Shown here in pieces: positions 26,118 through 35,009 of a stretch of 64,000 bases of DNA; within the stretch, counting starts at the first letter, position 1, and the number at the start of each line of letters is the position of its first letter. Both the position numbers and the translations under genes were made by a program. The notes beneath the pieces are model-generated. The model was not told the origin of the DNA. It made no database searches and saw nothing but the letters and a program-made list of their open reading frames with translations. The DNA is from an uncultured Senegalimassilia sp. (GTDB lineage: Bacteria > Actinomycetota > Coriobacteriia > Coriobacteriales > Eggerthellaceae), in contig NZ_CABQJR010000001.1 in the NCBI RefSeq assembly GCF_902464545.1, positions 117,118-181,117 of the forward strand, given 5' to 3'.

Positions 26118-26627
26118 GTGGGGGCCGTGAACATACATGCTGCGTGCCCTAGCTGCGGGTGCGGCACGTTCGATATGGCGCGATACCGCGCCATCATGGT
26201 ATTGGGCCCTGAAACGGCCTTGTTCACTCTAGATTGCCCCAAATGCGGCGCGCAGGTTCAGCTGTTGCGCACCATCCCCGGCTCGCTTCGTGAAGAGGTT
26301 AGGGCAAGCGCTCAACAGGTTGGCGCAGGGGGGCTTGAACTAAGGTATCCTTTTCTCCGTTCGACTGCTATGGAACGGAGCTTTTCCCATGTTAAACGAG
26401 ATATATCGCATGCTCGACCCGGTGGCGTTCGCTATCGGGCCTTTTGTCGTGCGCTGGTACGGTATCGCCTATGTCGCCGGCTTCGTGTGCGCGGCGCTTG
26501 TGCTGTGGCAGGTGGCGAAGCGTTGGAAGGTGCGGGTGGATGCGGACAGCCTGCTCACCGTGGTGCTGTGCGCCATCGTGGGTGTGATTTTGGGAGGACG
26601 TTTAGGCTACGTTCTCGTTTACGGTGA
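26118..26627 (+). CDS. Putative zinc-ribbon protein overlapping lgt
   Basis: The first 75 or so residues look genuine: CPSCGCGTF and CPKCGAQVQ form a two-CxxC zinc ribbon about 30 residues apart, and GGGG precedes the GTG start at 26118. The frame then stays open through the lgt hairpin and 239 bases into lgt, where its product is Arg-rich shadow sequence. It may be a short gene whose stop was lost by a frameshift, or a real overlap. The N-terminal part is more credible than the tail. Confidence 0.4.
   Translation: MGAVNIHAACPSCGCGTFDMARYRAIMVLGPETALFTLDCPKCGAQVQLLRTIPGSLREEVRASAQQVGAGGLELRYPFLRSTAMERSFSHVKRDISHARPGGVRYRAFCRALVRYRLCRRLRVRGACAVAGGEALEGAGGCGQPAHRGAVRHRGCDFGRTFRLRSRLR
26355..26385 (+). 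promoter_or_regulatory. Hairpin sequestering the lgt ribosome-binding site
   Basis: CTCCGTTC (26355-26362) pairs exactly with GAACGGAG (26373-26380). The GGAG of the 3' arm is the best Shine-Dalgarno for lgt (8 bases before its ATG), so folding would hide it. A short T tract after the stem also allows a terminator reading. Confidence 0.45.
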
Positions 26628-27219
26628 CGGCTACTATTTCTCCCATCCCGCCGATATCTTGGCGTTCAACCACGGCGGCATGAGCTTCCACGGAGGTCTT
26701 ATCGGCGCGCTGCTCTCGGGTCTCGTCGCGGCGCGCTTCACCGGCATCCCATATCTCACGCTTGCGGATATGGGATGCATCGCGGCGCCTATCGGCCTAT
26801 TCTTCGGCCGCTGCGCCAACTTCGTGAACGGCGAGCTGTGGGGTGCGCCCACCAGCTTGCCGTGGGGCGTGGTGTTCGGCGGCACGGCGGGTGCGATGCC
26901 TCGTCATCCCTCGCAGCTTTACGAGGCGCTGCTCGAGGGCGTCGTGCTGTTCTGCGTGCTGTACGCCTTGTCGCGCAAGCAGCCGCCGCGTCCGCAGGGG
27001 ACGTTTTTGGGCGTATTCCTGGTTGGTTACGGCCTGTTCCGCTTCCTCATCGAGTTCGTTCGCCAGCCCGATGCGCAGATCGGCTACCTGTGGGGAGGGT
27101 GGTTGACCATGGGCCAGGTTCTCAGCGTGCCGCTTATGATGGCGGGGGTGTGCGCCCTTGTTTATGCCGTTCGCGTCAAGAAACCGCAAAAAGGGCTTCC
27201 GGAAATGGTACAAAGTTAG
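26389..27219 (+). CDS. lgt: Prolipoprotein diacylglyceryl transferase
   Basis: 276-residue polytopic membrane enzyme that lipidates the lipobox cysteine of prolipoproteins, such as the lipoprotein encoded at 58237-59847. It has about seven membrane segments, the Lgt signature GRCANFVNGELWG (near residues 144-156), the HGG motif in NHGGMSFHGGLIG, and the essential RHPSQLYEA. It follows the zinc-ribbon ORF. Confidence 0.96.
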   Translation: MLNEIYRMLDPVAFAIGPFVVRWYGIAYVAGFVCAALVLWQVAKRWKVRVDADSLLTVVLCAIVGVILGGRLGYVLVYGDGYYFSHPADILAFNHGGMSFHGGLIGALLSGLVAARFTGIPYLTLADMGCIAAPIGLFFGRCANFVNGELWGAPTSLPWGVVFGGTAGAMPRHPSQLYEALLEGVVLFCVLYALSRKQPPRPQGTFLGVFLVGYGLFRFLIEFVRQPDAQIGYLWGGWLTMGQVLSVPLMMAGVCALVYAVRVKKPQKGLPEMVQS

Positions 27220-27320
27220 TATCATATAGTTACGCAACAGACGGGCTGCGGAAGCGTAACGGGTTGGCGAACATCTGCCCGCGCGCCCTCCGCGCACGCA
27301 AGGCGTTTCTATACTGAGAG

Positions 27321-27346
27321 CAACGGCACCACGGGGGTTGCCGTTG
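27321..27346 (+). promoter_or_regulatory. Leader hairpin upstream of desulfoferrodoxin
   Basis: CAACGGCA pairs with TGCCGTTG (27321-27328, 27339-27346) between a TATACT -10-like box (27310-27315) and the ribosome-binding site. No convincing -35 is present. Confidence 0.35.
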
Positions 27347-27366
27347 AAACCTGAGAGGGGTTTACC

Positions 27367-27747
27367 ATGGACGTCAAATTCTTCAAGTGCATGCATTGCG
27401 GCAACGTGGCCATCAAGCCGTTCGACCAGGGCGTGCCCATGTCCTGCTGCGGCGAGCAAATGGTCGAGCTCCGCGCCAACGACACCGACGCCGCAATGGA
27501 GAAGCACGTGCCGCAGGTCGTCGTCGACGGCTCCACGGTTCACGTGAAGGTTGGCGAGGTTGCTCATCCCATGACGCCCGAGCATCTGATCGCGTTCATC
27601 GTGCTCGTCACCGAGAAGGGTTACCAGATCGCCCCGCTCACTGCGCAGGATGCCCCTGAGGCAACCTTCGCCTTGGCCGCGGGCGATGCGCCGGTGAAGG
27701 CGTACGAGTACTGCAACCTCCACGGTCTGTGGGTCAAGGAAATCTAA
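27367..27747 (+). CDS. Desulfoferrodoxin (2Fe superoxide reductase)
   Basis: 126-residue enzyme reducing superoxide to peroxide without releasing oxygen, typical of anaerobes. The N-terminal desulforedoxin-type rubredoxin-like site has CMHC and SCCGE. The catalytic Fe(His)4Cys site is formed by EKHVPQV, EVAHPMTPEHLI and YCNLHGLW. Both iron sites are complete. Monocistronic, with a strong terminator. Confidence 0.95.
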   Translation: MDVKFFKCMHCGNVAIKPFDQGVPMSCCGEQMVELRANDTDAAMEKHVPQVVVDGSTVHVKVGEVAHPMTPEHLIAFIVLVTEKGYQIAPLTAQDAPEATFALAAGDAPVKAYEYCNLHGLWVKEI

Positions 27748-27772
27748 GACCCGAGAGCAACGTGCGAACAGG

Positions 27773-27807
27773 ACGGGCCCGCAGCGGTGATGCTGCGGGC
27801 CCGTTTT
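27773..27807 (+). terminator. Terminator after desulfoferrodoxin
   Basis: A perfect 13-bp stem (27773-27785 with 27792-27804), a 6-base loop and a TTTT tail. Confidence 0.85.
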
Positions 27808-27888
27808 CGTCTCAGCGGGGTGTCTGCCCCATGCGCGCTTTCCCATATTACCCCTCATCTTTTGGACACGGGAAATGGGGGCTTGCTT

Positions 27889-28038
27889 TCTAATGACCTG
27901 GCGCAAACGCGCCGTATCGCCGATAACGTCGTGTGCTTGCAGCAAGGCGAGGTGGCATGGCGCGGCAGCGCCCGCGACCTGTTCGAGAACCATCGGGAGT
28001 CCGTGCTCGAGCCTTTGTATGGCGGGGAGCTGCTGTAG
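27889..28038 (+). pseudogene. C-terminal relic of an ABC transporter ATPase
   Basis: The open frame ending at 28038 encodes about 50 residues reading NDLAQTRRIADNVVCLQQGEV and ending ELYGGELL-like. This closely fits the end of ABC ATPases (H-loop SHDLAQARRIADRVVVL, then the C-terminal tail), especially oxyanion/tungstate importers. Walker A, signature and Walker B are all missing and the frame upstream runs into the previous terminator. It is a decayed gene fragment with no start or ribosome-binding site of its own. Confidence 0.6.
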
Positions 28039-28211
28039 CTTACGGCGTTCCGGGCGACGTAACGTTCGCAGGATGCTCGCTGCCTTTCCGCTGGAATTTT
28101 GCAGTGAGTCTAGCGCAAAAGTGGGGTTTTCCGATTGCCGAGGAATCACCGCCGTTTAGCGGTATAGTTTCCGTATATGTGAGACTTAGTACGCAACGGT
28201 AAGGTGGCTGC

Positions 28212-29699
28212 ATGGCAAAGCGAACGAAGATCGTGTGCACCCTTGGCCCGTCCGTCGATAGCGAGTCGACGCTCAAAGGTCTGATCAACGCGGGCATGGA
28301 TATCGCCCGCTTCAATTTCTCGCACGGCTCGCATGATGAGCAGCGTGCTCGTATGGACCGCTTGCGCAAGGTTCGCCGCGAAATGGACAGCCCCTGCGCC
28401 ATCTTGCTCGATACGAAAGGCCCGGAGATCCGCACGGGCGAGCTGGCGGGCCATAAGCCGGTGCAGCTTATGGCGGGCAACTCGTTCACGTTCACCGAGG
28501 CGGCGGTCGAAGGCAACGATCGTGTGGTCAGCCAAACCTGCAAGGGCCTGGCCGATGTCGTTTCGCCCGGTACGGTCATCCTGGTCGACGACGGGCTTAT
28601 CGAGCTTGCCGTCGATAGCGTCGAGGGCGGCGATATCCATTGCACCGTGCAAAATTCCGGCTTGCTCGGCGAGCGCAAATCCATGAACCTTCCCGGCACG
28701 TCGCTGCCCCTGCCGGTCATGACCGACCAAGATCGCGCCGACCTGCTGTTCGGCATCGAGCAAAGCGTCGACTTCATCGCCGCGTCCTTCATTCGCGATG
28801 CCGCGGGTGTACGCGAGATGCGAGCGTTTTTGAACGAGCACGGCGGCGCCGACATCATGTTCCTCTCGAAAATCGAATGCCACGAGGCCGTCGAGAACAT
28901 CAACGAGATCATAGAGGCGTCCGACGGCATCATGATCGCCCGCGGCGATTTGGGCGTGGAGGTCCCGGCCTATAAGGTGCCGCACATCCAGAAGGAAATC
29001 ATCCGCGCCTGCAACCGCGCGTCGAAGCCCGTCATCACGGCAACGCAGATGCTCGATTCCATGATCCGCAACCCGCGTCCCACGCGTGCTGAGGTGGGGG
29101 ATGTGGCAAACGCTATCTACGACGGCACCGATGCGGTCATGCTGTCGGGCGAGACGGCGTGCGGTCAGTACCCGGTTCCCGCCGTGCAGATGATGGCCCG
29201 CGTCGCCGAGGCCAGCGAACCGTACCTGTTCGACGAGCGCTTCCCCGATCGCACGCGCGTTGCCGCGCGCGTGGCGCTGGCCGTGGGCCTTGCCGCCGTG
29301 CAAACGGCCGAGACCGTCAACGCCGCCTGCATCGTGGCGCCCACCATGTCAGGCCGTACCGTGCGCCTGGTGTCCAACCTGCGCCCGCGCGTTCCCATTT
29401 ACGCGGTCACGCCGTCGGAGCGTGTGATGCGCCAGCAGCAGATCCATTGGGGCGTCGTGCCCATGCTCGGCGATGTGCAGGGCGACATGCGCAGCGTCGT
29501 GGACAATGCGCGCGATGCCGTGGTGTCCAAGGGCCTTTTGCGCCCGGGCGATGTCGCCGTGTTTACTGCAGGCGATCGCTCGACCAGCCCTGTGGTGTCC
29601 AAGGGCCCTGACGGCACGGAATCCGTCGCAGCCACCAATGTCATGTACGTGGTGCAGATCCGGGAAAACGATACAACCAAACAAAGGGGAGGGAAGTAA
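28212..29699 (+). CDS. pyk: Pyruvate kinase
   Basis: Converts PEP and ADP to pyruvate and ATP (495 residues). TKIVCTLGPS opens the barrel. LLDTKGPEIRTGE leads into the B domain, the catalytic lysine is in MFLSKIECHEAVENI, the metal-binding signature is DGIMIARGDLGVE, and MLSGETACGQYP and the C-terminal allosteric domain follow. Its TAA overlaps the ATG of rhaB by one base, placing it at the head of the rhamnose operon. A TATAGT box lies about 45 bases upstream. Confidence 0.96.
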   Translation: MAKRTKIVCTLGPSVDSESTLKGLINAGMDIARFNFSHGSHDEQRARMDRLRKVRREMDSPCAILLDTKGPEIRTGELAGHKPVQLMAGNSFTFTEAAVEGNDRVVSQTCKGLADVVSPGTVILVDDGLIELAVDSVEGGDIHCTVQNSGLLGERKSMNLPGTSLPLPVMTDQDRADLLFGIEQSVDFIAASFIRDAAGVREMRAFLNEHGGADIMFLSKIECHEAVENINEIIEASDGIMIARGDLGVEVPAYKVPHIQKEIIRACNRASKPVITATQMLDSMIRNPRPTRAEVGDVANAIYDGTDAVMLSGETACGQYPVPAVQMMARVAEASEPYLFDERFPDRTRVAARVALAVGLAAVQTAETVNAACIVAPTMSGRTVRLVSNLRPRVPIYAVTPSERVMRQQQIHWGVVPMLGDVQGDMRSVVDNARDAVVSKGLLRPGDVAVFTAGDRSTSPVVSKGPDGTESVAATNVMYVVQIRENDTTKQRGGK

Positions 29700-31177
29700 T
29701 GCCGCAGCAGCGTTACTACCTTGCCATCGACATCGGGGCGTCGAGCGGACGCCACGTGCTCGGTAGCGTGAACGAAAACGGCGTGATCGAGCTCGAGGAG
29801 GTGCACCGCTTCGACAACGTGCAGGTGCGCCGTCGTGGGCACGATTGCTGGGATATCGACATGATCTGGGAGAACATCCTGATCGGCCTGGAAAAATGCC
29901 GCGAAGCCGGCAAGATCCCCGAGACGATCGGCATCGACACCTGGGGCGTCGACTTCGTCTTGGTCGATGCGCAGGGCCGGCTCGTCGGCGACGCGGTGGC
30001 GTATCGCGATGCGCGCACCAACGATGTCGCCGCCGATGTCGATGCGGGCATCGGCCTGGAGAGGCTCTATCGCGTCACGGGTATCCAGCGCCAAGCGTTC
30101 AACACGGTCTATCAGCTTGCGGCGCTCTCGCGCGAGCATCCCGAGGAGCTTGAGGCGGCAGATCGCTTCCTTATGGTGCCCGAATACCTGAACTACCTGC
30201 TCACGGGCAACATGGTCAACGAATACACCAACGCCACCACCACGAACCTCGTCAACGCCCGCACCTGCACGTGGGATGCGTTCGCCCTTGAGGCGGCAGA
30301 GGCTCCCGCGCGCCTGTTCGGCGACATCGCCATGCCCGGTACGGTAGTGGGCGGGCTTACGCCCGAGGTGCAGCAGCGCGTGGGCTTCGATGCCCAGGTC
30401 ATGCTGCCTGCCACGCACGACACGGGTTCGGCGTTTCTGGCGGTGCCTGCGCGCGACGCGCAGGCCGTCTACCTCTCAAGCGGCACGTGGAGCCTGCTCG
30501 GCGTGGAGCACGAGGGCCCCATCACCTCTGACGCCAGCAGGTATCAAAACTTCACGAACGAGGGCGGCTATCTGAAGCGCTTCCGCTTCTTGAAGAACAT
30601 CATGGGACTGTGGATGATCCAGTCCATCCGCCGCGAGCTCAACGGTGTCAGCTACGTCTCCGGCAAGGGCGCCCAGCTCAAGCGCGCCGCCAAGGAGATC
30701 GGCTTCGGCGAGCTGGCGGATGCCGCGCGCGCCGAGCAGAAGCTGCATCCCGACGCCCCCGTCCCGCACGTCAACGTCAACGACGATCGCTTCCTGGCGC
30801 CTGCGTCCATGATCGAGGAGATCGAGGCCGCCTGCCGCGAGACGGGCCAGCCCGTGCCGGATACCGTCGGCGAGTTGATGCGCTGCGTATACGAGAGCTT
30901 GACCGGCTGCTACGCCGATTCCATCAACGAACTGTCGGCGCTGACCGGCCGCACGTACACCTCCATCAACATCGTCGGCGGGGGATGCCAAGACACCTAC
31001 CTCAACGAGCTGACGGCTCGCGCGTGCGGCATCCCCGTGTTCGCCGGCCCCATCGAGGGCACCAGCCTGGGCAACCTTATGGTGCAGATGATCGGCGACG
31101 GCGTCTTCGCCGACCTCGACGAGGCGCGAGAGGCCATCCGCCGATCGTTCGACGTGGTGGAATATCAGCCCGAATAA
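29699..31177 (+). CDS. rhaB: Rhamnulokinase
   Basis: FGGY-family kinase (492 residues) phosphorylating L-rhamnulose. The ATP/phosphate motif LAIDIGASSGRHVLG, TIGIDTWGVDFVLVD, the substrate-binding YRDART, TGIQRQAFNTVYQL, and the C-terminal VGGGCQDTYLNELTA adenosine motif are present. The start overlaps the pyk stop (TAATG). Confidence 0.93.
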   Translation: MPQQRYYLAIDIGASSGRHVLGSVNENGVIELEEVHRFDNVQVRRRGHDCWDIDMIWENILIGLEKCREAGKIPETIGIDTWGVDFVLVDAQGRLVGDAVAYRDARTNDVAADVDAGIGLERLYRVTGIQRQAFNTVYQLAALSREHPEELEAADRFLMVPEYLNYLLTGNMVNEYTNATTTNLVNARTCTWDAFALEAAEAPARLFGDIAMPGTVVGGLTPEVQQRVGFDAQVMLPATHDTGSAFLAVPARDAQAVYLSSGTWSLLGVEHEGPITSDASRYQNFTNEGGYLKRFRFLKNIMGLWMIQSIRRELNGVSYVSGKGAQLKRAAKEIGFGELADAARAEQKLHPDAPVPHVNVNDDRFLAPASMIEEIEAACRETGQPVPDTVGELMRCVYESLTGCYADSINELSALTGRTYTSINIVGGGCQDTYLNELTARACGIPVFAGPIEGTSLGNLMVQMIGDGVFADLDEAREAIRRSFDVVEYQPE

Positions 31178-31282
31178 CCCGGACGCGCAGGGCCGCCGCC
31201 GCGCGTCGGCTCTGCGCACCCGAATCGGTTCACCGCCGCATCGCGGCTTGAACATAGCAATTCATCCAAGATAGGAGCGCAC

Positions 31283-32542
31283 ATGAGCACAGCTTACGAA
31301 CTGGCACGCGAGGCATACGCAGCCGAGGGCATCGACACCGAGGCGGTCCTGGCGAAGCTGGCCGGCAAGGCGATCTCCGTCAACTGCTGGCAAGGCGACG
31401 ACGTCATGGGTTTCGACCAGAAGGACAACGCGGCCTCCGGCGGTATCATGACCACGGGAAACTACCCGGGTCGCGCCCGCACTTTCGAGGAGTTGACGGC
31501 CGACTTCGAGAAGGCGTGCAGCCTCATCCCCGGCAAGAAGCGCATCAACCTGCATGCAAGCTATGCCATCTTCACCGATGAGAACCCCTGGGTTGACCGC
31601 GACCAGATCGAGTACAAGCACTTCGAGCCCTGGGTGGCATGGGCCAAGGAACACGGCTACGGCATCGACTTCAACCCCACGCTGTTCAGCCATCCCATGG
31701 TCAAGGAGGGCCTGACGGTCTCCTCGCCGGATAAGGATGTGCGCGACTTCTGGATCCGTCACTGCATCGCATGCCGCAAGATCGCCGAGCGCATCGGCGA
31801 GGAGCTTGACGACATGGTGCTCAACAACTTCTGGATCCCCGATGGCCTGAAGGACTACCCGGCAGATCGCTTCGGCATGCGCGAGCGTCTGCGCGATGCG
31901 CTCGACGAGATCTACTCCTTCGAAACGCCGCACGTCATCGACGCCATGGAGCAGAAGGTCTTCGGCATCGGTGTGGAGGGCTTCACCACCGGCAACCAGG
32001 AGTTCTACGTGTCCTATGCCGCGAAGAAGGGCGGCAACCACGTGGTGCTCATCGACGCCGGCCACTTCAACCCCATGGAGAACATCGCCGACAAGCTCTC
32101 CAGCTTGCTGCTGTTCTTCCCGTACGTGCCGCTGCACGTCACCCGCTCCATGCACTGGGACTCCGATCACGTTGTGCTGTTCGACGACAACATCAAGGAG
32201 ATCGCCGGCGAGATCGTGCGCTGCCCGGACGGCTGGGACAAGGTTATCATCGGCCTCGACTTCTTCGACGCGTCCATCAACCGCATCGGCGCTTGGGCGA
32301 CCGGCACCCGTGCCATGGAGAAGAGCCTGCTGTTCGAGCTGCTGCAGCCCGTCGAGCGTCTCAAGGAGCTGCAGGATACGTACCGCTTCTCCGAGAAGAT
32401 GATCGTCACCGAGCAGTTCAAGACCATGCCGTTCGGCGCCGTGTGGGACGAGTACTGCCGTCGCGAGGGCGTGCCGACCGATGGCGGGCTGTGGGCTCCC
32501 ATCAAGGCCTATGAGGACGAGGTGCTCTCCGGCCGCGCGTAG
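31283..32542 (+). CDS. rhaA: L-rhamnose isomerase
   Basis: 419 residues, the same length as E. coli RhaA. It isomerises L-rhamnose to L-rhamnulose using two divalent metals. Signatures include VNCWQGDDVMGFD, the metal ligand region LIDAGHFNPMENIADKL, and MHWDSDHVV. TAGGAG lies 6 bases before ATG 31283. The 105-base gap after rhaB has a GC-rich imperfect hairpin. Confidence 0.95.
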   Translation: MSTAYELAREAYAAEGIDTEAVLAKLAGKAISVNCWQGDDVMGFDQKDNAASGGIMTTGNYPGRARTFEELTADFEKACSLIPGKKRINLHASYAIFTDENPWVDRDQIEYKHFEPWVAWAKEHGYGIDFNPTLFSHPMVKEGLTVSSPDKDVRDFWIRHCIACRKIAERIGEELDDMVLNNFWIPDGLKDYPADRFGMRERLRDALDEIYSFETPHVIDAMEQKVFGIGVEGFTTGNQEFYVSYAAKKGGNHVVLIDAGHFNPMENIADKLSSLLLFFPYVPLHVTRSMHWDSDHVVLFDDNIKEIAGEIVRCPDGWDKVIIGLDFFDASINRIGAWATGTRAMEKSLLFELLQPVERLKELQDTYRFSEKMIVTEQFKTMPFGAVWDEYCRREGVPTDGGLWAPIKAYEDEVLSGRA

Positions 32543-32575
32543 GCGGGCAGCCCTTCACGTTCAATGAAAGCAAGC

Positions 32576-32606
32576 GGCGGGCGCGGAACGCGCATCCGCG
32601 CCCGCC
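32576..32606 (+). promoter_or_regulatory. Hairpin between rhaA and rhaD
   Basis: A perfect 12-bp stem (32576-32587 with 32595-32606) without a T-run. It may stabilise the upstream mRNA or partially attenuate. Confidence 0.4.
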
Positions 32607-32650
32607 CGGTCCGCGCCGTAGTTCCCGGCGCATGATGGAAAGGTAGGAAC

Positions 32651-33589
32651 ATGGGTATTTTGGATAGCGCGCAAGACGTGCTGGGCCGTGGCGCGCAAGC
32701 CGCGCAAGGCGTGCTCGACAAGGGCGTCACCGTTGCCAAGGGCGCCGTTTCGGGCGTGGCCGTGGAGCAGCAGCCGTTTATGAAGGCGTTCGTGCGCCTG
32801 TGCACCGATGGCTGGGACCAGGGCTGGCATGAGCGCAACGGCGGTAACCTGACGTATCGCCTGACCGATGAGCAGGTTGGTGCGTGCCGCCCGTTCTTCT
32901 ACGACAACCCCTCCAGCTGGGTGTCCATGGGCGTGCAGGCCGACAACCTGCGCGGGGCGTTCTTCGCCACCACGGGATCGGGCCGCTATATGCGCAACGT
33001 GCAGCTCGACCCTGCGGCCAACGTGGGCATCGTCGAGATAAACGACGCCGGCGACGCATGGCGCATCGTGTGGGGCCTGAAGGACGGGGGCGTTCCCACC
33101 AGCGAGTTCCCCACGCACTTCATGAACCATAGCGTCCGCGTGGCCGCCACCGACGGTGCATGCCGTGTGATCTACCATGCTCATCCACAGAACGTCATCG
33201 CGCTGTCGTTCGTCATGCCGCTTGATGCGCGCACCATCACGCGCGCCCTGTGGAAGGCCATGACCGAGTGCATCGTGGTGTTCCCGAAGGGCGTGGGCGT
33301 CGTGCCGTGGATGGTTCCGGGCGGCTCCGAGATCGCGCAGGCCACCTGCGAGCTCATGAAAACCTACGATGCAGCCATCTGGGCGCAGCATGGGTTGTTC
33401 GTGTCCGGCCCTGATTTCGACACGGCGTTCGGCCTTATGCATACCATTGAGAAGGCCGCGGCCATCTACGCCGAGGCCCGTATGCTCAACGGCGGCAGCG
33501 ACGAGTTCCGCAACACCATCACCGACGACGGCCTGCGCGCCATCGCCCGTGATTTCAAACTCGATATCAACGAAAGCTTCCTGGACTAG
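32651..33589 (+). CDS. rhaD: Rhamnulose-1-phosphate aldolase with N-terminal extension
   Basis: Class II aldolase cleaving L-rhamnulose 1-phosphate to dihydroxyacetone phosphate and L-lactaldehyde. 312 residues, about 38 more than E. coli RhaD. The extra N-terminus (residues 1-40) starts GILDSAQDVLGRGAQAAQ and forms a predicted amphipathic helix. The catalytic core has WHERNGGNLTYRL, the zinc histidines in YHAHPQNVIA, the GGSEIA segment, and a third His in WAQHGLFVSG. AAAGGTAGGAA precedes ATG 32651. Confidence 0.93.
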   Translation: MGILDSAQDVLGRGAQAAQGVLDKGVTVAKGAVSGVAVEQQPFMKAFVRLCTDGWDQGWHERNGGNLTYRLTDEQVGACRPFFYDNPSSWVSMGVQADNLRGAFFATTGSGRYMRNVQLDPAANVGIVEINDAGDAWRIVWGLKDGGVPTSEFPTHFMNHSVRVAATDGACRVIYHAHPQNVIALSFVMPLDARTITRALWKAMTECIVVFPKGVGVVPWMVPGGSEIAQATCELMKTYDAAIWAQHGLFVSGPDFDTAFGLMHTIEKAAAIYAEARMLNGGSDEFRNTITDDGLRAIARDFKLDINESFLD

Positions 33590-33631
33590 CGCAGCTGCCG
33601 GCCATAGGAACAAGTGAAAGGCGAATCGATC

Positions 33632-34999
33632 ATGGCAATGTCTCAGGAGCGCAAGGGCACCATCGCGGTGTCGTTGACGAACTTCCTGGATTCCGGGTGC
33701 ATCGTGGCGTCGTCGGTGGCGCTGACGGCGTGGGCCGCCGCATTCGGTTTCGGCTCGATGTGGACCTCTATCCTGGGCGCTATCGGCGCGAACGCGTTCG
33801 GCGCCGCCATCGGCGCGCTTATCGGCGGATTTCTGACCGACAAGTACGGCCGCACCATCATCTACCGTTACAACCTGCTGGTATACGCCATCGGCGTGGC
33901 AATCGCCATGTGCGCCATGAACCTGCCCATGGTGGTGGTGGGCGTGGTGCTCTCCGGCCTGTCGGTGGGAGCGGGCGTCCCCGCATCGTGGAGCTACATC
34001 TCCGAAACGTCCACCTCAACCAAGCGCGCCGCGAACATCGGCATCAGCCAGTTCGCATGGAGCTGCGGCCCGGCCATCATCTTCCTGCTGTCCTTGGCCC
34101 TGTCGTTTGCGCTCCCTGGTTTCGCGGCCGACGGCAAGACGTTGCTGCCCGCTGGAACTTACGGTCCCTTCGACGGCTTGCTGTCCACGCGCATCCTTTT
34201 CCTGGTGCTGCTCGTGGTGGCGCTCGTCGCATGGAATCTTCAGCGTCAGCTGCAGGAGTCCAAGGACTGGGCGGAGAAGCAGGCCGAGACGGCCGAGCAC
34301 GAGTCGTTCGGCCGCATGATGGCCAATGCGCTGAAGAACCCCGTCAACGTCAAGACCATCGTGTTTTTGGTGGCCGTGTACCTGACGTGGAACCTGGCGG
34401 CGGGCACCAACGGCCAGTTCATGCCGTATCTGTACGCCGCAGCCGGCAACATCGACTCGGTGGGGCAGAGCCTGCTCGGCGTGGTGCAATGGGTGCTCGT
34501 GGCCGTCTGCTCGCTGGCGGTGTTCTCCAAGCTGGGCGATAAGGTGCCTCATCGCGTGCTGTTTGGGGCGTCGGCGCTGTTGGCGCTTGCCTCATGGGTG
34601 TGCATCGCCATCTTCGGCGCGGCGCTCAACAACGGCACCACCGATTCCATGGGCTGGTGCCTGTGGGTCTACGTCATCCTGTGGGGCGTTTCGGCCGGCT
34701 TCTCGGCGCAGTGCTTCTATGCGTTGTGGGGAACCGAGCTGTTCCCGACGCGCTATCGCGGCGGCGCGCAGGGCATCATGTTCTTCCTAGTGCGTGCGGC
34801 CCTTGGCATCTGGTCGCTCGTCGGCGTCGGCGCCATCATGGGCGATATCTCCACCAACCCGGCGGGCTTCTTCCCGGCTGCGCTCATCATGTGCGCGGTG
34901 CTGGTGGTCTCGCTTGTGGTCGGCGTGGTGTGGTGCCCTGACACGCAGGGCAAGACGCTCGATCAAATCACCGAGGAGCGCTACGGCAAGCTTCAGTAA
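33632..34999 (+). CDS. MFS sugar transporter, probable L-rhamnose permease
   Basis: 455-residue, 12-helix major facilitator of the sugar porter type: GGFLTDKYGRTIIYR in the loop between helices 2 and 3, a second-half ELFPTRYRGGAQGI, and a C-terminal PDTQGKTLDQITEERYG. Substrate is inferred from its place between rhaD and rhaM. ATG 33632 is chosen with GAAAGG 9 bases upstream; a GTG at 33614 is a poorer alternative. Confidence 0.88.
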   Translation: MAMSQERKGTIAVSLTNFLDSGCIVASSVALTAWAAAFGFGSMWTSILGAIGANAFGAAIGALIGGFLTDKYGRTIIYRYNLLVYAIGVAIAMCAMNLPMVVVGVVLSGLSVGAGVPASWSYISETSTSTKRAANIGISQFAWSCGPAIIFLLSLALSFALPGFAADGKTLLPAGTYGPFDGLLSTRILFLVLLVVALVAWNLQRQLQESKDWAEKQAETAEHESFGRMMANALKNPVNVKTIVFLVAVYLTWNLAAGTNGQFMPYLYAAAGNIDSVGQSLLGVVQWVLVAVCSLAVFSKLGDKVPHRVLFGASALLALASWVCIAIFGAALNNGTTDSMGWCLWVYVILWGVSAGFSAQCFYALWGTELFPTRYRGGAQGIMFFLVRAALGIWSLVGVGAIMGDISTNPAGFFPAALIMCAVLVVSLVVGVVWCPDTQGKTLDQITEERYGKLQ

Positions 35000-35009
35000 C
35001 GTTTCCCTT

